In this document: positions 1 through 7,468 of the stretch, piece by piece | Layout of the letters: each line of letters starts with the position of its first letter | Numbering within the stretch: the first letter of the stretch is position 1 | From: an uncultured Prevotella sp. | GTDB taxonomy: Bacteria > Bacteroidota > Bacteroidia > Bacteroidales > Bacteroidaceae | NCBI GenBank assembly: GCA_945788545.1 | Contig: CALZMK010000030.1 | Coordinates: 1 to 10,067, forward strand | Direction of reading: 5' to 3' | Length of the DNA: 10,067 bases | The notes under the pieces: generated by a model | What the model was told of the DNA's origin: nothing | Seen by the model: the letters and a program-made list of their open reading frames with translations, nothing else | Database searches by the model: none | Translations under genes and position numbers: made by a program

Positions 1-1
1 G

Positions 2-304
2 TTAGAACTGCCATGGAACATGCAACTCGCCACCGACCTGACGATGTATCAGCGACGAGGCTACTCGTCGTCGGACATGAACACCGACGAACTCCTGTGG
101 AATGCCCGTCTCACCAAGCGATTCTTCAAGGGCAATCTTCTCCTGCAGTTTGATGCCCTGGACATCCTCGGCAAACTCAGCAACGCACGTCACTACGTCA
201 ATGCCCAGGGCATGACCCAAACCTACTACAACGTCATCCCCCGCTATTGCATGGTGCGACTGACATGGCGATTCAATAAGAAGGCGAAGAATGGTGAAGA
301 TTGA
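2..304 (+). CDS. Outer-membrane beta-barrel protein (TonB-dependent-receptor-like), 3' end only
   Basis: Open from the window edge to a TGA stop at 302-304, leaving about 100 C-terminal residues. The visible part alternates short polar turns with amphipathic strands: a segment with LLWNARLTKRFFKGNLLLQF, then DALDIL, then a final strand pair containing IPRYCMVRLTWRFN. This is the usual end of the Bacteroidetes outer-membrane beta-barrel family with an N-terminal carboxypeptidase-regulatory-like domain (OMP_b-brl_3 type), related to TonB-dependent receptors. Such proteins sit in the outer membrane; substrate cannot be judged from this fragment. The last 8 residues after the aromatic strand are charged (KKAKNGED). 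It converges with the kinase-like gene, with only 20 bp between the two stop codons and no evident terminator hairpin there. The family call is good; whether it is a transporter or an orphan barrel is open. Confidence 0.75.
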   Translation, partial: LELPWNMQLATDLTMYQRRGYSSSDMNTDELLWNARLTKRFFKGNLLLQFDALDILGKLSNARHYVNAQGMTQTYYNVIPRYCMVRLTWRFNKKAKNGED

Positions 305-324
305 AGGGTTGAGAGATTTGAGTA

Positions 325-1833
325 TTAAGCATGCAGTTCGAGAACGAAGCGTGCACCCTTGGTGTATGAATCGTCGAGGGAGAGAGTGCCGTTCATGCGG
401 GTGGCCATCAGCGAGCAGATGGGAAGACCAAGACCGTCGCCCTCGGTGAGGTCGTGAACAGAGGCGAAGGGCTTGAAGAGGTCGGCACGCTTGTCTTCGG
501 GGATTCCTGAGCCAGTGTCGCTAACCACAAACTGGTGGGTGTGGGCACCACGCTTCTTGTATTCGAATGTTATCTTGCCGCCGGCAGGAGTGAAATAGGC
601 GGCATTCCCAAGCAGATGGAGAAGGATGCGCTCGAGCATGTCGGCATTGAGTTTCATACTGAGCTTCGGGGCGTTGACAACAAAGTTTACACCATCAGCC
701 ATCTTGCCTTCCATCTTCTTAGCCACGGAGTCGCAGAAAGAGGCGATGTTGCGCTCCTCCATCTCGCATGGCTCTGCAATTGAGTCCTCAAGCTCCGACA
801 TTTCCTCGATATGCGCCATAAATCCGTTGAGAGCCTTGACTGGCGGCAGCGAAGAGTCGAGTTTGCCAAGTGTGGGTGATATCTGTGCTGAGATATTGCG
901 TATGAATCGGCTCTTCTGTTCGTTGTGCTCACGAGCCACATCGATGGCTTTCTTCTGCTTGCGTGTGAGGAGGATGAAGCGCACAAGGACAATGGCACCA
1001 AAGATGAGTGCACCGGCAAGGATGGCTGCAAGGATGCAGAGGCCGACAATGACATACTGGCGGCTGCGCAGCGAACTATCCCTGTCGTCGATGGCAGTCT
1101 GCTTCTCGCTACATTCCTTCTTCAAGGCATTGATCTCGTCGAGAGCCTTGAGCACCTTCACCGAGTCTTTCCATATAATATATTGTTCGTACGTGCGCGA
1201 GGTCATGGCTGCATTACCGCTCTTGCGGGCGATGCCGATGAGGGTGCGATAGGTGTCGATGACCTTGTCATACTGCTTTGCCTCGCGATATTCCTTAATG
1301 AGCTGGTCGATAGCCTCATCACCCTTGGCAGTCATGCCGAAGGTGTAATAGTGACTGGCCTTGGTGTATAGCAGGTCTTTGTTCAGCGAGTCGTTGGCTG
1401 CGGCACTGGCATAGGCGTCGAGACGGGTAATCTGCTCGGCTGCACTCGAGGCCTTGCGCATTCGGGTGTACATCTGAAGGCGCTCCTTGGTGGTGGCATA
1501 GCGAAGGTCGGGGCGCTGAGAGTGACTCTTCTGCTCGCCCTGGACGATACATTGGTCGGCAGCCCTCAATATGTCGAATGCCTCCTTATAGTAGTTCTCG
1601 CGATAATAAAGCGATGCCACCCTGGTGCCGCAGAATGTGGCCTTTTCGCTCTGTCCGCTGGCAACAAAGGAGTTGAAGGCATGGAGGAAGCAACTGCGCG
1701 CCTTGACATATTCCTTGTTGGCGAGGAAATCCTGGCCCTGTTTCATCAATGCGTTAGCATTTCCTTGTGCCTTTACTGTGCTGACATGGCAGCTAATCAC
1801 GATGGAAAATACGATAAAGAGTATCTTTTTCAT
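325..1833 (-). CDS. TPR-containing membrane histidine-kinase-like protein lacking the phospho-acceptor His
   Basis: 502 residues. Layout: signal peptide about 1-22; helical TPR-like repeats about 25-225 in the periplasm; a short coiled-coil-like stretch 225-255; one long membrane segment about 259-289; then a cytoplasmic kinase region. The segment KSRFIRNISAQISPTL (307-322) aligns with the H-box of HisKA kinases (typically F..NISHELRTPL), but the histidine position is Ala316, codon GCA on the minus strand at 886-888. The HATPase_c domain looks intact: N-box with Asn410, G1 DTGSGIP (439-445), F-box LFKPF (452-456) and G2 GDGLGL (465-470). It therefore probably binds ATP but cannot autophosphorylate at the usual residue. 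No response-regulator domain or neighbouring regulator gene is seen. It has its own promoter and is separated from the FadL-like gene by a terminator, so it is probably monocistronic. Its ligand or partner is unknown. Confidence 0.85.
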   Translation of the reverse strand: MKKILFIVFSIVISCHVSTVKAQGNANALMKQGQDFLANKEYVKARSCFLHAFNSFVASGQSEKATFCGTRVASLYYRENYYKEAFDILRAADQCIVQGEQKSHSQRPDLRYATTKERLQMYTRMRKASSAAEQITRLDAYASAAANDSLNKDLLYTKASHYYTFGMTAKGDEAIDQLIKEYREAKQYDKVIDTYRTLIGIARKSGNAAMTSRTYEQYIIWKDSVKVLKALDEINALKKECSEKQTAIDDRDSSLRSRQYVIVGLCILAAILAGALIFGAIVLVRFILLTRKQKKAIDVAREHNEQKSRFIRNISAQISPTLGKLDSSLPPVKALNGFMAHIEEMSELEDSIAEPCEMEERNIASFCDSVAKKMEGKMADGVNFVVNAPKLSMKLNADMLERILLHLLGNAAYFTPAGGKITFEYKKRGAHTHQFVVSDTGSGIPEDKRADLFKPFASVHDLTEGDGLGLPICSLMATRMNGTLSLDDSYTKGARFVLELHA

Positions 1834-1879
1834 AAGCGTTTTTATATAATTGTTTTGTTCTTGACGAGTTATTTATATG

Positions 1880-1911
1880 CAAAAGTAGAAAAAAAATAAG
1901 TAATCTCCAAA
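1880..1911 (-). promoter_or_regulatory. Bacteroidetes-type promoter of the TPR kinase-like gene
   Basis: On the minus strand, TACTTTTG (1887-1880) matches the -7 consensus TAnnTTTG exactly. TTTG at 1911-1908 lies 20 bp upstream and matches the -33 element. Transcription would start near 1873, leaving a leader of about 40 nt before the ATG at 1833. No Shine-Dalgarno sequence is evident, which is usual in this phylum. Confidence 0.7.
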
Positions 1912-1951
1912 TTTTTCATGGTTTATTTAGCAGATTTTTACTTTTAGGGGC

Positions 1952-1983
1952 AAAAAAATCCCCCTGACATCACTGCCAGAGGG
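1952..1983 (-). terminator. Intrinsic terminator after the FadL-like gene
   Basis: On the minus strand, CCCTCTGGCA (1983-1974), loop GTGA, and TGTCAGGGGG (1969-1960) form a 10-bp stem with two G-U wobbles. One A and then seven T (1958-1952) follow. It starts 36 bp past the stop of the FadL-like gene and upstream of the kinase-like promoter, so it isolates the two genes. In the other direction the stem is followed by few T residues, so it is probably one-way. Confidence 0.88.
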
Positions 1984-2019
1984 AATTTGAACAATTGAAT
2001 CTTTTGTATATACTAATCC

Positions 2020-3507
2020 TTATAGTGTAAAGTTCACACCAAGACCAAGGACGCGGTTGGTGCGGGTGAAGGAGTCGCTCACACGAGGAGACTCACTTGT
2101 CACCTTGTTATAGTCGTCGTAGAGTGTCTGGAAATAGGCGGCATTAATCTTCACCTTCTCGGTAACATTCACTCCCACACCAAAACCGAAGGAATAAGAG
2201 CTTACATTGAACGACATGTCGTTCATACCTGCATCCTTCATGCCATACTTGGTGCGCTGACCACCGGCACTCACGCTCACAACCTTGTTGATGTCCCACT
2301 CTGCACCGAGCAGATACTCATTTGAGTCGTCGAGCATCTCCTTTGTCCACTGCTTGGTGTCCTGGTCGAAATAATGATGCCAACCAGCCATCACGCGCAG
2401 TGAGGGAAGAATCTCATATTGTGCTCCTACGGTGAGAAGGGCAGGAGAATCCTCGGCAACGCTACTGCCATCGACAAACTTGTTGATAGCGGGTATGATA
2501 CTTGCCTCCTTGACCGTCGATTTGTTCTTCATTCTCATGCGGGTCTTGAACTCATACTTGGCGGCGAAGTTAAACTTGCCAGTCTTGTAGTCAACACCGA
2601 TGATCGGGGCAACTCCCCATCCTGTCTGGTCGGACATAAGGTTGACTCCGTTCTTATATGGTTCAAGCATATTGAGTTGCTGCTCTGCACCCATGAGTGT
2701 CTGCTGCTTGGCAAGCAACTCCTGATACATGGCATTGCTCTCGGGAATGCCGGCGGCCTTGAGCTGCTCTATGCCTGCATTCACCTGTGCCAATCCGCCT
2801 ATGACGGTGGCAGTGGATGCATCGACAAACTTGTCGAAGGCAACCATTCCATCAGCAGTCTTCACCTGTATATCAGACAGTTTTGCCTGATAGGATGCAC
2901 TTCCGTAAAGAAGACGCAAACCACCATATACAGAGAAGTTGTCGCTTACCTTATATGCTGCACCGAGGGTAAAGCCATAGTAATACTGGCGACCCTTCAT
3001 ATATCCATTGACATCATAGGCACTCACGCCAAGGCCATTGAGTTTATAGGCTATGCTGCCGACAACATTCTCGAACGAACCGAGACCACGGTCGAACTCG
3101 CACTTGCCACCACCACCAGTGATGGCAAAGTTGAACTGGAAGCTCCACTTGCCCTTGTTCCATGCTGCCTGCAAAGAGGGAATGATGGGAGCATCGGCAA
3201 CGCCCTCGAATTCCTTCTGATCCTTACCACCATTCTGTATGCCCATGGGGAAATACGGACTTGTGGTGAGCACAGTACGCGTCTGATGGGCGTTCTGGAG
3301 ATTAAACGACACATGGATGCCGTCGCCGAGGAACACAACTCCGGCAGGGTTGTTATACACTCCATCGATACCGATAGCTGCATCACGCGCCGGATTTCTC
3401 AAAAATTCAATACTTTGATTGGTGTTTGTGAGCAGGCCTCCTGCCCAAACATTCATTGCAGATAATGCCGTCATCACTGAGAGGCAAATCAATCTAATCT
3501 TATTCAT
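2020..3507 (-). CDS. FadL/OmpP1-family outer-membrane transport protein
   Basis: 495 residues. A signal peptide of about 22 residues ends in VWA before GGLL. The mature N-terminus has the FadL-family signature: an RDAAIG stretch (41-46) then YNNPAGVVFL (51-60), where NPAG lies in the N-terminal hatch. The rest alternates beta-strands and turns, ending in RVLGLGVNFTL, a plausible barrel-closing strand. A helical insertion at about 225-285 is rich in Gln, Ala and Leu and precedes GWGVAPIIGVDYKTGKF. That sequence corresponds to the GWG...G.Y strand and its following ...KYEFKTRMRMK strand in known FadL proteins. The family moves long-chain fatty acids or other hydrophobic compounds across the outer membrane by lateral diffusion; the substrate here is not known. 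It stands alone, with its own -7 box upstream and a terminator downstream. Family confidence is high; fatty-acid specificity is inference. Confidence 0.88.
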   Translation of the reverse strand: MNKIRLICLSVMTALSAMNVWAGGLLTNTNQSIEFLRNPARDAAIGIDGVYNNPAGVVFLGDGIHVSFNLQNAHQTRTVLTTSPYFPMGIQNGGKDQKEFEGVADAPIIPSLQAAWNKGKWSFQFNFAITGGGGKCEFDRGLGSFENVVGSIAYKLNGLGVSAYDVNGYMKGRQYYYGFTLGAAYKVSDNFSVYGGLRLLYGSASYQAKLSDIQVKTADGMVAFDKFVDASTATVIGGLAQVNAGIEQLKAAGIPESNAMYQELLAKQQTLMGAEQQLNMLEPYKNGVNLMSDQTGWGVAPIIGVDYKTGKFNFAAKYEFKTRMRMKNKSTVKEASIIPAINKFVDGSSVAEDSPALLTVGAQYEILPSLRVMAGWHHYFDQDTKQWTKEMLDDSNEYLLGAEWDINKVVSVSAGGQRTKYGMKDAGMNDMSFNVSSYSFGFGVGVNVTEKVKINAAYFQTLYDDYNKVTSESPRVSDSFTRTNRVLGLGVNFTL

Positions 3508-3535
3508 TTAAACAAATATTTTCAAAAATTCGCCG

Positions 3536-3543
3536 CAAAGGTA
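3536..3543 (-). promoter_or_regulatory. -7 promoter box of the FadL-like gene
   Basis: Minus-strand TACCTTTG (3543-3536) matches TAnnTTTG exactly, 28 bp upstream of the ATG at 3507. No good TTTG lies at the expected -33 spacing (about 3563-3566 reads ACAG on the minus strand), so only half of the promoter is convincing. Confidence 0.6.
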
Positions 3544-3611
3544 GTAAAATTGTTCGGAATTTCTGTATATTTACCAATTTAATTATATTTAATTAACTAT
3601 TTAATAATTAA

Positions 3612-3699
3612 AACACAGAGACATAGAGGCACGGAGTTTATATTTTTATACATAAAGAAATGCTTTATATTATTCTCTGTGACTTCGTGTCTCTGTGTT
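3612..3699. repeat. Long imperfect inverted repeat with nested hairpin in an intergenic gap
   Basis: Arms 3612-3636 and 3675-3699 are each 25 bp and complementary at 20 of 25 positions, with the outer 12 bp (AACACAGAGACA against TGTCTCTGTGTT) perfect. The 38-nt interior is AT-rich and contains a second hairpin: ATAAAG (3652-3657), 5-nt loop, CTTTAT (3663-3668). The arms are built from repeated CACAGAG-like units. The element lies between the stop of the HD-domain gene and the promoter of the FadL-like gene, both on the minus strand. It could be a dispersed intergenic repeat or a large transcript-end hairpin of the HD gene; TTTT follows on the minus strand at 3611-3608 only weakly (T-rich run interrupted by A). 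No ORF lies in it. Confidence 0.7.
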
Positions 3700-3703
3700 C
3701 AAC

Positions 3704-3739
3704 ATTTCAATTTTTCAATCTTTTAATATTTCAATTTTT
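3704..3739. repeat. Pair of 12-bp direct repeats, 24-bp period, overlapping a stop codon
   Basis: ATTTCAATTTTT occurs at 3704-3715 and again at 3728-3739. The second copy includes the stop codon (3731-3733) and the last codons of the HD-domain gene, so its terminal Lys-Asn and stop are encoded by repeat sequence. The stretch between is also low-complexity T/A/C sequence. Confidence 0.6.
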
Positions 3740-5785
3740 ATCGAGGGTTGGATAGCTGATGCGAGTGTGATAGATAGTTTTGAGCTTCTCGATGAGCACA
3801 GTCTTGGAATATGTGATATCGCGGAAAGTGATAGGACACTCGCGGAAGAATCCGTCGGCCACCATTCCGTCGATAAGAGCATTCACCATATCACGTATGC
3901 TCGCCTCGGAATACTCCTTGAGCGAGCGGGAGGTGGCCTCAACCGAGTCGGCCATCATCAATATGGCTTGTTCGCGGGTAAAGGGATTAGGACCTGGATA
4001 TGTGAAGAGCAACTCATCGACATCCGCATCCGGATGGGCGTTCTTGTATTTGATATAGAAATACTTTGTCTTGCCCTGCCCGTGATGAGTGGAGATGAAA
4101 TCGCGAATAACACTTGGAAGATTGTATCGCTCGGCCATCTTCTGACCCTCGGTGACATGACTGATAATCATCGACGCACTCTCGATCTCGGAGAGATTGT
4201 CGTGAGGACTCACTCCCGACTGGTTTTCGGTGAAATACACAGGATTAAGCATCTTGCCGATGTCGTGATACAGGGCGCCAGTGCGCACAAGCTGACTCTT
4301 AGCACCAATCTTGTTGGCTATCTCGGCAGCCAAGTTGCCCACCTGAATAGAGTGCTGGAATGTGCCAGGAGCTACCTCACTCATACGTCGGAGCAGAGGA
4401 TTATTGGTGTTCGACAATTCGATAAGCGATATGTCGGAAGTGAAACCGAATGCCTTCTCGATGATATACAACAGGGGATAGGCAAAGAGGAGCAACATAC
4501 CATTGACCACGATATAGTTGTAAGTGCTGTAGTCGAGTTCTTCCAATGCCGAGAGGCGGATGAGGTCGTAGGAGAAATTCATTGTTGCCGCCACGAAAGT
4601 GACCACAAATGCCGTCTTGAAGAGTTGGGAGCGGTATTGCAGTTCACGAAGTGAATAGATGGCGGCAAGACCAGATACTGTCTCGATGATGATAAACTCG
4701 AAGGGATGCTGGAGCATGCAGGCGCATACCAACACCATGATGATGTGAGAATAAAAGGCTGTGCGCGAATCCATGAACACTCGCACGAAGATGGGCACCA
4801 TGACATAGGGTATGATATATACATGACCTATGGTGTTGCGCACGAGCAGGGCAGTGATGGCTGTGAATAGGATGATAAGGGTGTAGAGCATGGCCACACT
4901 GCGCGGTTTCTCGAAGTAGTCGCGACGGAAGAGCGTGATATACACTGTGAGGAAGATGATGAGCATTGACACATAGAGAACATGCCCCATCACGGTGAGC
5001 CTCACCTGCATCTCGTCGGTATTGCGCTTTTCATTTTCTTTCTGCAAGGATTCAATCACCCTGAACGTATATTCATCCACAATGTCGCCACGGTCGATAA
5101 TTTTCTGTCCTTTCTGCACGACACCCATAGCCAGGGGTACACTGGCAAGCATGTCGTTGAGCGTTGACTCGCTACGTTGCTTGTCATATACTATATTCGC
5201 CTGTATATACTCGTTGAGATTGCACTTTTGCAGCGCAGGCCTATATACCTCAATCGCCTTGTCGAGGAAAAGAAACTCATAGGCTTCCTTTGTAGATAAT
5301 ACATCGCCGACAGTGATGGGAACAGCATTCTTGCCATTGACGAGCAAAATGGTGCGCGTAGTGTCATTGTCCATACGTGTAATGTCGGCAGCACCGATTA
5401 TTCCCACTTGATAGAGACGATGGAGACGATTGGCAATGATGCTGATATAATCATCAGGCACACCAGGAATACCATCAGAAAAATCAGAAACGAACTTACT
5501 GACATTCACGGCCTCTATATCCTTATTATAATTATAATATGGCTCGTAGGCGCGCAAAATACTGTCCCTCTCCATCTTCATCGTCGCGTCGGACTTATAG
5601 ACGGGAAAGTCGAAGGGGGCGGTAAGGTCGGATAATCTCCACGGCTTACCTTGCTCGCACCTGAAATTACTGCGAGTGTCTCTCGGCATCATCCAGCAGA
5701 TGATGACTATAGTGAGTAATGTGATACCTGTTTTGACTCCAAAGTCACGCCAGGAAAAGTCGTCTTTCAATACGGATAAACTCAT
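3731..5785 (-). CDS. 7TM-HD phosphohydrolase, PgpH/YqfF type (probable cyclic-di-AMP phosphodiesterase)
   Basis: 684 residues from the ATG at 5785. Layout: N-terminal membrane helix about 17-34; extracytoplasmic 7TMR-HDED-type domain about 38-260; seven membrane helices about 262-442; cytoplasmic HD domain about 470-665. Metal-binding and catalytic residues of the HDIG family are present: His478 in FQHSIQVGNLA, HDIGK at 507-511, HDN at 528, His543 in ISHVTEG, His567-His568 in STHHGQGKTKY, and Asp613 in MADSVEA. In Listeria the family member PgpH hydrolyses cyclic di-AMP; that activity here is inference from the family. The start was chosen because AAGGA lies 7 nt upstream and a promoter just beyond. 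A longer reading frame to 5920 adds 45 residues that would overlap the promoters. The gene is divergent from gltX. Confidence 0.9.
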   Translation of the reverse strand: MSLSVLKDDFSWRDFGVKTGITLLTIVIICWMMPRDTRSNFRCEQGKPWRLSDLTAPFDFPVYKSDATMKMERDSILRAYEPYYNYNKDIEAVNVSKFVSDFSDGIPGVPDDYISIIANRLHRLYQVGIIGAADITRMDNDTTRTILLVNGKNAVPITVGDVLSTKEAYEFLFLDKAIEVYRPALQKCNLNEYIQANIVYDKQRSESTLNDMLASVPLAMGVVQKGQKIIDRGDIVDEYTFRVIESLQKENEKRNTDEMQVRLTVMGHVLYVSMLIIFLTVYITLFRRDYFEKPRSVAMLYTLIILFTAITALLVRNTIGHVYIIPYVMVPIFVRVFMDSRTAFYSHIIMVLVCACMLQHPFEFIIIETVSGLAAIYSLRELQYRSQLFKTAFVVTFVAATMNFSYDLIRLSALEELDYSTYNYIVVNGMLLLFAYPLLYIIEKAFGFTSDISLIELSNTNNPLLRRMSEVAPGTFQHSIQVGNLAAEIANKIGAKSQLVRTGALYHDIGKMLNPVYFTENQSGVSPHDNLSEIESASMIISHVTEGQKMAERYNLPSVIRDFISTHHGQGKTKYFYIKYKNAHPDADVDELLFTYPGPNPFTREQAILMMADSVEATSRSLKEYSEASIRDMVNALIDGMVADGFFRECPITFRDITYSKTVLIEKLKTIYHTRISYPTLDKN

Positions 5786-5792
5786 AATTTTG

Positions 5793-5797
5793 TCCTT
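5793..5797 (-). promoter_or_regulatory. Shine-Dalgarno site deciding the HD-gene start
   Basis: Minus-strand AAGGA (5797-5793) ends 7 nt before the ATG at 5785. The same decamer AAGGACAAAA recurs before the pseudouridine synthase gene at 9371-9380. Other genes here lack such a site. Confidence 0.6.
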
Positions 5798-5815
5798 ATA
5801 TCTGTTTTGACAGTG

Positions 5816-5846
5816 CAAAAATGCAAAAAAAAATCGAATTGACAAA
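5816..5846 (-). promoter_or_regulatory. Promoter of the 7TM-HD gene
   Basis: On the minus strand, TTTG (5846-5843) is followed after 19 bp by CATTTTTG (5823-5816), which matches TAnnTTTG except for the first base. Predicted leader is about 25 nt to the ATG at 5785. Spacing and position are as expected for a Bacteroidetes housekeeping sigma promoter. Confidence 0.6.
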
Positions 5847-5881
5847 GAATAATTGAGAAAAATGGCTGATAAATCAAAAAT

Positions 5882-5903
5882 TATTTGTACTTTTGCACAA
5901 ATA
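5882..5903. promoter_or_regulatory. Near-palindrome overlapping the gltX -7 box (operator candidate)
   Basis: TATTTGTAC (5882-5890) and GCACAAATA (5895-5903) are 9-bp arms with one mismatch around a TTTT centre. The palindrome covers the -7 box and the expected transcription start, where a bound repressor would block gltX. It may instead be chance in AT-rich DNA. Confidence 0.35.
5888..5895 (+). promoter_or_regulatory. -7 promoter box of gltX and probably of the downstream operon
   Basis: TACTTTTG matches TAnnTTTG exactly, 26 bp before the gltX ATG at 5922. The -33 region at the right spacing (around 5865-5868) reads GCTG, a weak match. Transcription would start near 5902, giving a very short leader. 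It probably drives the whole gltX-waaA-PASTA-RluA cluster. Confidence 0.65.
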
Positions 5904-5921
5904 TTATATGATTTGGTCAAT

Positions 5922-7439
5922 ATGGCAGAAAGAAAAGTAAGGGTGCGCTTTGCACCAAGCCCTACTGGGGCATTGCATATCGGAGGAGTCAGAACGGCCC
6001 TCTACAATTATTTGTTTGCCCGCCAACACGGGGGCGATCTTGTGTTTAGAATCGAGGACACAGACTCCACCAGGTTTGTGCCCGGAGCCGAGGAATATAT
6101 CATCGAGTCGTTTAAATGGCTCGGGATTAAGTTTGACGAAGGTGTATCATTCGGCGGCAATTACGGACCTTACCGACAGAGCGAGCGTCGCGACATATAC
6201 AAGAAATATGTAGAGCAGCTGCTTGACGCTGGCAAGGCATATATAGCATTCGACACTCCCGAGGAATTGGAGGCCAAGCGCGCAGAGATACAGAACTTCC
6301 AATATGACGCCAGCACACGTATGCAGATGCGCAACTCGCTGACGATGTCAAAGGAGGAGGTTGACCGTCTCATTGCCGAGGGCAACCAGTATGTGGTGCG
6401 CTTCAAGATCGAACCAGGAGAGGCAGTGCACGTGGATGACCTCATCCGCGGTGATGTGCGCATCATGAGCGACATACTCGACGACAAGGTGCTATACAAG
6501 AGCGCCGACCAATTGCCTACATATCATCTTGCAAACATAGTGGATGACCATCTGATGGAGATCACCCATGTGATACGCGGCGAGGAGTGGTTGCCGAGCG
6601 CACCACTGCACGTATTGCTTTACAAGGCTTTCGGATGGGAGGACACCATGCCGCGATTTGCCCATCTGCCGCTGTTGCTCAAGCCTGAAGGCAAGGGTAA
6701 ATTGAGCAAGCGCGACGGCGACCGACTGGGATTCCCCGTATTCCCTCTCGAATGGCACGACCCGAAGACGGGCGAGGTGTCGTCGGGATACCGCGAAAGC
6801 GGATATTTCCCCGAGGCGGTAATCAACTTCCTGGCTTTCCTGGGATGGAACCCAGGCACTGAGAGGGAGATGTACTCGATTGACGAACTGGCAGAACTGT
6901 TTGACATCACGAAATGCAGTAAGGCGGGCGCGAGATTCGACTATCAGAAAGGCATATGGTTCAACCATGAATATATCCTCGCCAAGAGTGCCTCCGAGAT
7001 TGCAGAGATATTTGCTCCTATCGTGGCAGAGAACGGAGTCAACGAAACAATGGACCGCATCACCAAGGTGGTGGAGATGATGAAGGACCGTGTGAACTTC
7101 GTCAGCGAACTGTGGCCGTTGTGCAAGTTCTTCTTCGTGGCTCCCACCGAATACGACGAGAAGACACGCAAGAAGCGCTGGAAGGAAGACTCGGCACAGC
7201 AGCTTGGCGAACTGATGCAGGTGCTTGAGGGCATCGACGATTTCTCGGTTGAGGGTCAGGAAGCCATTGTTCACCAGTGGATCGAGCAAAAGGAATACAA
7301 GCTCGGCAATATCATGAACGCCTGGCGACTCACCCTCGTGGGCGAGGGCAAGGGTCCTGGCATGTTCGACATCTCGGCATTCCTCGGAAAGCAGGAGACT
7401 CTCGACCGCATGAAGCGGGCCATTGAGATATTGGGCTAA
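5922..7439 (+). CDS. gltX: Glutamyl-tRNA synthetase
   Basis: 505 residues, the usual size for the bacterial enzyme, which charges tRNA-Glu with glutamate using ATP in the cytoplasm. Class I synthetase motifs: [14 protein letters not shown] (9-22) with the HIGG nucleotide-binding signature, [11 protein letters not shown] soon after, and KLSKRDG (260-266) as the KMSKS-like loop followed by [22 protein letters not shown] lies in the catalytic fold between them, and the C-terminal third is the helical anticodon-binding region. The start at 5922 gives [14 protein letters not shown], the normal family N-terminus. An in-frame ATG at 5853 would add 23 residues that encode the promoter region and is rejected. 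It is first gene of a tight plus-strand cluster, 29 bp before waaA. No Shine-Dalgarno sequence is seen. All signature residues are present. Confidence 0.97.
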   Translation: MAERKVRVRFAPSPTGALHIGGVRTALYNYLFARQHGGDLVFRIEDTDSTRFVPGAEEYIIESFKWLGIKFDEGVSFGGNYGPYRQSERRDIYKKYVEQLLDAGKAYIAFDTPEELEAKRAEIQNFQYDASTRMQMRNSLTMSKEEVDRLIAEGNQYVVRFKIEPGEAVHVDDLIRGDVRIMSDILDDKVLYKSADQLPTYHLANIVDDHLMEITHVIRGEEWLPSAPLHVLLYKAFGWEDTMPRFAHLPLLLKPEGKGKLSKRDGDRLGFPVFPLEWHDPKTGEVSSGYRESGYFPEAVINFLAFLGWNPGTEREMYSIDELAELFDITKCSKAGARFDYQKGIWFNHEYILAKSASEIAEIFAPIVAENGVNETMDRITKVVEMMKDRVNFVSELWPLCKFFFVAPTEYDEKTRKKRWKEDSAQQLGELMQVLEGIDDFSVEGQEAIVHQWIEQKEYKLGNIMNAWRLTLVGEGKGPGMFDISAFLGKQETLDRMKRAIEILG

Positions 7440-7468
7440 ACAACAAATATAGCAAGGCAACAAAGACA

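Noticed and set aside
305..324. Bidirectional terminator between the convergent genes
   Set aside because: Only 20 bp, with no stem of useful length and no T-run; transcripts probably overlap here.
325..1833. Hybrid two-component system with its own response regulator
   Set aside because: The protein ends directly after the HATPase G2 region with no receiver or DNA-binding domain, and neither neighbour is a regulator.
2419..3465. 348-codon open frame on the plus strand
   Set aside because: Antisense to the FadL-like gene; composition is that of a shadow frame, with no domain or translation signal.
3695..4654. 319-codon open frame on the plus strand
   Set aside because: It lies antisense to the HD-domain gene, has no recognisable domain, and starts in low-complexity repeat sequence. 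The minus-strand frame has all HDIG motifs.
5786..5920. 45-residue N-terminal extension of the 7TM-HD protein
   Set aside because: It would overlap the promoter elements of both genes and ends right at the gltX start. A Shine-Dalgarno site supports the ATG at 5785, and MSLSVLKDDF directly precedes the first membrane helix.
5853..5921. Upstream in-frame ATG adding 23 residues to gltX
   Set aside because: The extension would be encoded by the promoter with the TACTTTTG box, and the start at 5922 gives the normal GluRS N-terminus.
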